A stretch of DNA of 34,673 bases from Methanomicrobiales archaeon. Lineage in GTDB: Archaea > Halobacteriota > Methanomicrobia > Methanomicrobiales > Methanospirillaceae. How positions within the stretch are numbered: the stretch's first letter is position 1; the number at the start of each line of letters is the position of its first letter. The notes below the pieces were generated by a model, which was not told the origin of the DNA, ran no database searches, and was given only the letters and a program-made list of their open reading frames with translations. The position numbers and the translations under genes were made by a program. The DNA is taken from contig JAAEES010000001.1 in NCBI GenBank assembly GCA_013415575.1, positions 1 through 34,673 on the forward strand, written 5' to 3'. Shown here in pieces: positions 29,376-34,673 of this stretch.

Positions 29376-30880
29376 TCGATCCTCTTGAAATTACGCTCGT
29401 GATCCTTTATTTTCTCGCCTTGATCGGAATAGGGATCTGGGCCTCGAAGAAAATCCAGAATATGTCCGATTACGTGGTCGCCGGCAGATCACTTGGGTTC
29501 TGGGTTTTTACCTTCCTCATGATCGGCTCGGTCTGTTCCGGCATGTCACTGCTCGGGGTATCGGGTCTCGGATATAAATTTGCATGGCCCACCATATGGG
29601 AGCAACTGGCAGTACCGCTCTCGATCGCATTCTGCATCATCTTTTTCGGAGTGAAGATGTATGCGATCTCAAAACGGAGCGGCTTCATCACCGTACAGGA
29701 CTACTTTGCCCAGCGGTTTGAGAGCCAGAAAACGCTCCGCGGGCTCTCCGCCATTTCAGGAATTGTGGTATCTATGATATACCTTGCCGGTCAGTATACT
29801 GCCATCAGTATCGTCCTGATGTGGCTCTTCGGCCTCCCGCACTGGGTGGCATTGCTGATCGGAGCGGCAATCGTTACGGTCTATACCGTAATCGGAGGAC
29901 TCTATGCCGTTGCATGGACCACCCTGGTGCAGGGCCTGATCCTCCTTTTCGGCGTGGTGATTATGGCGCCAGTGGTGATCTCCGCTGCCGGGGGATTCAC
30001 CGCTGTGAATGCCTACCTCGGGGCCCTGAATCCGGCCTCGGTTCTCCCCTGGTCGACTGGTCCCGGAGCGGTCTTCACCCCCGAATATATCGTCTCCTTC
30101 TTCCTGCTTCTCACCATCGGACTTGCCTGTGCCCCGCATGTCATTAATAATGTGCTTGCCGTCAAGGATGCGAACTATTTCAGGTGGACACCACTTGTGG
30201 CATTCCTGATCTACGGAGTGGTGATGTTTTTCCTCAAGTTTGCCGGGTTTGCCGGAGTGGTCCTGGTGAATGAAGGGCTCGTGAGCCTTCCGGATGTGAA
30301 GAACGCTTCGGATTTCATATTCGTCTACGGGGTCCAGCATGCGTTCGGGAGCCTCGCCCTCTGGGGAATCTTTGCAGTTATTGTGCTCGCCGCGGTGATG
30401 TCCACGACAGACCGGCTGATGCTGACGATCGGGACCTATTTCTCCTGGGATCTCTACAAAAAGATCCTGAAACCTGATGCATCAGAAAAATCTGTCCTTG
30501 CCGTGAGCAGGATCTCGGTCTTTGCCGCTGCAACCATCACCCTCGTCCTGGCCCTAAACCCGCCTGAAATGCTGGTGTGGTTAATATGGGCCGGGATCGG
30601 GATCATGTTTGCCACCTTTGCCGTTCCCCTGCTTGCCGGCCTGTACTGGCGGCGCGCCACCCGGGAAGGAGCGATTGCGGCGATGTCCCTCGGCCTGGTA
30701 TCTTCACTTGCGTTCGGAGCGGTCACCTATTTCAGAATAGCCCCACTTCCGGTTCATTTCTCTCTTTACGGGTTCATAATAGCGGTGATTGCCATGATCA
30801 CCGTCAGCCTGCTCACCAAGCCTCACAGTAAGGAAATCCTCGATGAGACCATGACCGGCTGGTTTATCCAGCCTCGATAA
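29372..30880 (+). CDS. Sodium:solute symporter (SSS family)
   Basis: Start refined to MIDPLEITLVILYFLALIGIGIWASKK; SSSF features (DYVVAGRSLGFW, VYTVIGGLYAVAWTTLVQG). Confidence 0.92.
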   Translation: MIDPLEITLVILYFLALIGIGIWASKKIQNMSDYVVAGRSLGFWVFTFLMIGSVCSGMSLLGVSGLGYKFAWPTIWEQLAVPLSIAFCIIFFGVKMYAISKRSGFITVQDYFAQRFESQKTLRGLSAISGIVVSMIYLAGQYTAISIVLMWLFGLPHWVALLIGAAIVTVYTVIGGLYAVAWTTLVQGLILLFGVVIMAPVVISAAGGFTAVNAYLGALNPASVLPWSTGPGAVFTPEYIVSFFLLLTIGLACAPHVINNVLAVKDANYFRWTPLVAFLIYGVVMFFLKFAGFAGVVLVNEGLVSLPDVKNASDFIFVYGVQHAFGSLALWGIFAVIVLAAVMSTTDRLMLTIGTYFSWDLYKKILKPDASEKSVLAVSRISVFAAATITLVLALNPPEMLVWLIWAGIGIMFATFAVPLLAGLYWRRATREGAIAAMSLGLVSSLAFGAVTYFRIAPLPVHFSLYGFIIAVIAMITVSLLTKPHSKEILDETMTGWFIQPR

Positions 30881-31123
30881 CCGACCCTCTTTTTCCGCCG
30901 TGCTCGGGATGAGGACCGTAGAGACTGTGCGGCATGGTGCCCGCCCTTGTCCGGTCGGGGAATTCACATTTCACTCTCTGTTATTGTCGATTATTCTCGA
31001 AATTTTAATCCTTGAATATACGAATAACGGCTAAATATACTCCTTTTTCAGAGCATTATTGCATGCGCGCTTGCCGGATCCGGGTCGGTAATCAAAGGGT
31101 ATAAAAACAAAAACAAGAACAAA

Positions 31124-31132
31124 TTATAAATA
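31124..31132 (+). promoter_or_regulatory. Candidate archaeal TATA box for the tandem RNA array
   Basis: TTATAAATA in a strongly AT-rich tract about 60 nt upstream of the first structured unit. Confidence 0.5.
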
Positions 31133-31185
31133 GTAGTATCAACTATAGGAATCTGCCTCAGAGTGGATACTGCTGGGGAAACGTG

Positions 31186-31470
31186 CAGCGATTGGATGAG
31201 TCACCCGATCAAAACGGCTTGACGATCTCGTGGCGACGGAGAAATCTGATCACTGGGCCGAACAAATGTTCAACAGGCACGATGCCGGAATGGAATGAGT
31301 CTGTCATATCAAAACGGCTTGACGATAGACAGGCGACGGAAAAATTCCCTTACCGGGGCCGGACAAATGTCTAAGGAACATGATGCCATACTACCACGAA
31401 TTCACCTGACAAAACGGCGGAAGTCGGGTGAGTGGCAAAGACGTGGTATCGTGGGGCCGAACACAGGTTC
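31186..31470 (+). ncRNA. Candidate tandem structured RNA array, three units
   Basis: AAAACGGC at 31211, 31311 and 31411; each is the loop of a hairpin with a different but complementary stem, enclosed by a second helix and followed by GGCCG and a 4-bp/4-nt hairpin. Confidence 0.6.
31197..31422 (+). repeat. Tandem imperfect repeats with exact 100-nt period
   Basis: AAAACGGCTTGACGAT...GGCGACGGA and GGCCGRACAAATGTYY recur at +100 nt; third copy diverged. Confidence 0.75.
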
Positions 31471-31606
31471 CTGGTGAAAATTCCTCCTGGGGCAACTGTT
31501 ATTCTGCTGCCATGATGTGGTTTTAATTCAGGTTGTTCCCTTATCGTATCAGTGATGAGGAGGATTTTCCGGCGCCCCCGCCTCGTAGTGAGCAAATGCA
31601 TCGGGT

Positions 31607-32431
31607 TTGCGCACGCTCCGGATTGTGAGGACCGGAGATACCGATCATCTCATCCAGCCCGAGACAGGGAGGGATGTGAGTAAAGAGATCACAACCTTTA
31701 CACGACAGTTTTTGGAATCGCTCCCTGAAGTGGACGGCTTTATCCTGAAAAACAAATCACCGACCTCGGGGCTGCGGGATGCGAAGGTGTATCCCTCTGC
31801 CGGAAAATCTGCACCGATCGGCCATGGTCCGGGCTTCTTCGGCCGGATGGTGCTGGAGAGGTATCCCCTGCTTCCCGTGGAAGATGAGGGGAGGCTGCGG
31901 AATGTGCGTATCCGGGATCACTTCCTGACAGGTATTTTTACACTTGCCGATTTCAGGGAAGCGAAAACCCGGGAGAGAATCAGCGATCTTGCGCGGTTCC
32001 ATACCGAGAATGAATACCTCCTCCATGCCCACAGCCGGAGGTTACAGAAGGAAATGGGAGTCATCGTCGCCAATCCGGAGGGACTTCCTCCTGGGTTGCT
32101 GTTTGAACAGTACGGGGTACTCCTGGGGCGTGCCCTTGCACATCCTCCTTCATACCGCACCACTATCGATGTCCTGTTCCACGCCATGGGGCACTTCCGG
32201 GAGCGGATTAGCACAGGTGAGCATGACTTTTTTCTGCGATCACTTGAACGGTACCGTGATGGCAGGGCTTCGGTCTGTGCACCGAAGAATATCATAGCGC
32301 TGTGGATCGAACGTTACGATGAAGAGGACCTGCGGAACCAGACTTTCTTTGCCCCGTTTCCCGAAGACCTTATCGAACCTGCACCGGCAGAGACGGATCG
32401 TGGTCGGGACTTCTGGAAGGAAGAGGACTGA
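31607..32431 (+). CDS. DUF523/DUF1722 (YbgA-like) protein with incomplete N-terminal DUF523 module
   Basis: 274 aa from TTG; LPEVDGFILKNKSPTSGLRDAKVYP (DUF523 tail) and HFLTGIFTLADFREAKTRERISDLARFHTENEYLLHAHS (DUF1722). Confidence 0.75.
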   Translation: MRTLRIVRTGDTDHLIQPETGRDVSKEITTFTRQFLESLPEVDGFILKNKSPTSGLRDAKVYPSAGKSAPIGHGPGFFGRMVLERYPLLPVEDEGRLRNVRIRDHFLTGIFTLADFREAKTRERISDLARFHTENEYLLHAHSRRLQKEMGVIVANPEGLPPGLLFEQYGVLLGRALAHPPSYRTTIDVLFHAMGHFRERISTGEHDFFLRSLERYRDGRASVCAPKNIIALWIERYDEEDLRNQTFFAPFPEDLIEPAPAETDRGRDFWKEED

Positions 32432-32481
32432 AGAGAAAAGCCGGTGAGAAAAGGAAAGGTGGCATCTCAGGAGGTCTCGGC

Positions 32482-32501
32482 CCTGCCCTGTTCAGGGCAG
32501 G
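32482..32501. terminator. Perfect inverted repeat, possible terminator or processing hairpin
   Basis: CCTGCCCTG TT CAGGGCAGG about 50 nt after the DUF1722 stop; no strong oligo-T follows. Confidence 0.35.
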
Positions 32502-32757
32502 ACGTCAACCAATGGACTGAACGTTCATTCGGTGACTTAGTTGGACACTAATACACCTGCTATAGTGTGGATACGAATGATTATTAAACCTTTTGGATTT
32601 TTCCGGAGGGAATCGGCGGAAGATACTGTGGTTCCGGACGAAAACAAGCATTCTTCACGGATTCTTCTCTTTTCCTCAGGAAAAATGCACCTCATCCACT
32701 TCCACAGCACGATCCGGACCCTTTCAGGAGCCTCTGCCAACAGGACTGTCCTCCCTG

Positions 32758-33384
32758 TCACAGGGAAGTGACGGTGCCTGACATGATCATCTCTTTCATC
32801 GTTCCCAGGCCCTCCCTGAATTCGTCCAGGTATTCCTGCATGGAGAGACTTCCCTCCGGGAATGGGCAGTCGAGGTCGTACAGGCGTTCAATGGTCGGCC
32901 TGGTCGGAAGGAGGAGGTCAAGGGACACACCCGACCTGATGCAGGCCCGCTCCATTGCCTCACGGAAAATACCGATGCAGTACGCGATCCGGGCCCGGTA
33001 GATGTCCCGGGTTTTTTCAAGGAAGAGGGAGAGCCGTTCGGTCTCTATCTCGAGAAAATCCTCACGTATCCGTTCATCCGGGCACCTCCCGAGCATATAC
33101 TGGTAGTGGGCGAACGGATACATACGCTCAAGCTCAGCCGGAACCACCCCGCAGGTACCAAACACAATGATCTGGTACTCATCATCATCGAGCACCAGGG
33201 TGATAATTTTCCGAAAGAGCCGGTGGCTTGGGCTGCTGCTGTAGGGTTTCCGGAGAGCACAGGGGATAAAGATGGCGATGTCCCGTGGAGCAATCGGATA
33301 ATCGTTCACAATAAAGCGGAACGCCTCTTCGAAAGCAGGATGGTAAAAGGGGGGGTCGGTCAGGGGGCCCTGCATCATTCCCAC
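32758..33384 (-). CDS. DUF5591-like protein (related to a domain of archaeosine synthase ArcS)
   Basis: 208 aa; IFIPCALRKPYSSSPSHRLFRKII and GTCGVVPAELERMYPFAHYQYMLG. Confidence 0.7.
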   Translation of the reverse strand: MGMMQGPLTDPPFYHPAFEEAFRFIVNDYPIAPRDIAIFIPCALRKPYSSSPSHRLFRKIITLVLDDDEYQIIVFGTCGVVPAELERMYPFAHYQYMLGRCPDERIREDFLEIETERLSLFLEKTRDIYRARIAYCIGIFREAMERACIRSGVSLDLLLPTRPTIERLYDLDCPFPEGSLSMQEYLDEFREGLGTMKEMIMSGTVTSL

Positions 33385-33440
33385 ATGTTCTCACGTGACG
33401 GGAGAAGAACATTCTCCCCGCTGAGGGAACGGGAACACAG

Positions 33441-33815
33441 CTACTGCATACGAATATATCCCCTTGAGAGAAGATCGGAGAGCCAGCGATCAAGGTAATC
33501 GGCAAGCTCATTCTTCGCTTTCAGATCCACTCTTCCCGGTTCAGGATACACCATCCTCCTTCCCGAGCGATCCTGGAACGTGAGGGGTTCGGCCGTCCTG
33601 TTCTGGTGAAAGACCCGGATCTCCATGTCAGGGTCTGCAACGACCGCACCGTCGATGACCGGGTTATGTGAGAGGGCATAGACGTCACTTTCGACACGGT
33701 CGATGCAGAGCGGCAGGTAAGGGGGGTTCTCGATTACCGCATATTGGTTTACGGATAAGACTCCCACCTTCTCAAGTTTGTCATAGATGCTCCGGTAGAT
33801 ATCTCTCACACACAA
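33441..33815 (-). CDS. Hypothetical protein, 124 aa
   Basis: MCVRDIYRSIYDKLEKVGVLSVNQYAVIENPPYLPLCID...; plausible composition, family not firmly recognised. Confidence 0.65.
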   Translation of the reverse strand: MCVRDIYRSIYDKLEKVGVLSVNQYAVIENPPYLPLCIDRVESDVYALSHNPVIDGAVVADPDMEIRVFHQNRTAEPLTFQDRSGRRMVYPEPGRVDLKAKNELADYLDRWLSDLLSRGYIRMQ

Positions 33816-33955
33816 TCCCTGCCTTTCTATCGGTTATATCGGTGAGAACCTAAAAAAATCTTGTCCAGAGGTGCCGGCAGGTTTCAGAACGGGCCCGTAC
33901 AGGATGAAGGGTATGAGCAGCTGCTGCTCGTCACGATACATTCTGCGGATAATTC

Positions 33956-34460
33956 TTAAAGATGTCCGGAAAGGATGCGGATTCCGATGAGAATGAGGAT
34001 GATTCCTCCGGCAATCTCCACCGATCTTCCGAAGCGGGAAGCGAGACGGCCGCCGACCATCACTCCAGCGAATGCGAAGAGCAGGCTGACCAGACCGATC
34101 ATGAGTGCCTCGAATATGATTCCGGAAGAGATCAGAGCAAGGGAAAGTCCAACCCCGAGGGAATCGATACTGGTGGCGATTGAAAGGAGGAGGAGCACCG
34201 GCATCGAAAGATAATCTCTCCTCCGTTCTTCCTCCCCCGAAAAACCCTCGACGATAACCTTTCCACCGATGAGCGAGAGAATGATAAAGGCCGCCCAATG
34301 ATCAAACGATGCGATGACCGGGGCAAGCCAGGTTCCAGCCAGCCACCCGAGCAGTGCCATTCGTTTTCCCGGAAGAGATGGTAGTTCCCGCAGCCAGGGA
34401 GACGGCAAAACAGTCCATGGCCAGCCCGATGGCAACCAGCAGGATGACGGAAAACTCCAT
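33956..34460 (-). pseudogene. mntP: mntP-like manganese efflux pump, frameshifted with apparent internal deletion
   Basis: N-terminus MEFSVILLVAIGLAMDCFAVSLAAGTTISSGK is in a different frame from RMALLGWLAGTWLAPVIASFDHWAAFIIL...; switch near 34360. Confidence 0.75.
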
Positions 34461-34608
34461 CCTTCTAATGTCGATACATGAAGTATATCTCTTTTCGTAA
34501 TTGGAAAGAAACGAATCGTTCGATGCTGGAGCCTGACGTAAAGAAAATTATTTGACCGCACCGAAGAAATTATTGCCATGCCATAACATGACAGGGTGAG
34601 CGGTCATT

Positions 34609-34673
34609 GTAGCAGAAGACTATGATTCAATGTACCGGCAGTCAATCGAGGATCCCGGAGAATTCTGGGGAAA
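34609..34673 (+). CDS. acs: Probable acetyl-CoA synthetase (AMP-forming) N-terminal fragment, truncated by window end
   Basis: Peptide AEDYDSMYRQSIEDPGEFWGK resembles the N-terminal DYxxMYRxSIEDPxxFW of Acs; no standard start upstream before an in-frame TGA, only ATG 34630. Confidence 0.45.

Noticed and set aside
29756-30340. 194-aa minus-strand ORF inside the SSS symporter
   Set aside because: Antisense shadow of a clear polytopic transporter; composition rich in H, D, E, G.
31197-31470. CRISPR array interpretation of the repeats
   Set aside because: Only three units, long imperfectly conserved 100-nt period with structured variable parts, no cas genes nearby.
31183-31477. Plus-strand ORFs (63 and 60 aa) over the tandem repeats
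   Set aside because: The 100-nt repeat period shifts reading frame between copies and conservation follows stem/loop structure, not codons.
31197-31607. Type III toxin-antitoxin (ToxI-like RNA repeats before a toxin)
   Set aside because: Known ToxI-type repeats are shorter and the downstream product resembles DUF523/DUF1722, not ToxN/AbiQ; kept only as a remote analogy.
32541-32771. 76-aa plus-strand ORF and 74-aa minus-strand ORF between DUF1722 and DUF5591 genes
   Set aside because: No homology features, overlapping opposite frames, no clear ribosome-binding site; insufficient support.
1-34673. tRNA/rRNA genes, transposases or integrases
   Set aside because: None recognised by eye; no tRNA-like TTCGAAT arms with cloverleaf context or DDE/Tyr-recombinase motifs in listed ORFs. 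tRNAscan/ISfinder would be decisive.

Overview
Methanogen-type archaeal window, read from sequence alone; lineage and families are assigned from recalled motifs, not searches. Minus strand from the left: an Ech-type [NiFe]-hydrogenase operon (echA-F, echF cut by the window edge), a complete archaeal A-type ATP synthase operon (atpHIKECFABD), then, after a plus-strand double-domain universal stress protein gene, a second rotary ATPase operon. That second operon has the compact order E-DUF2764-A-B-D-I-K known from Chlamydia/spirochaete V-ATPases, with a four-helix c subunit that keeps Na+-ligand residues. Next come a branched-chain amino-acid ABC transporter split into two convergent units (livGF +, livKHM -) that share a TGCTA-N5-TAGCA dyad, a methyltransferase, two short membrane-protein ORFs (one translationally coupled to an SSS symporter), and an AT-rich promoter followed by three structured repeats spaced exactly 100 nt apart. 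This is a candidate undescribed tandem RNA array. Downstream are a DUF523/DUF1722 gene with a damaged N-terminal module, a DUF5591 protein, a small hypothetical protein, a frameshifted mntP and the apparent 5' end of an acetyl-CoA synthetase gene without a clear start codon. The strongest leads are the 100-nt RNA array, the second bacterial-type V-ATPase and the shared liv operator.
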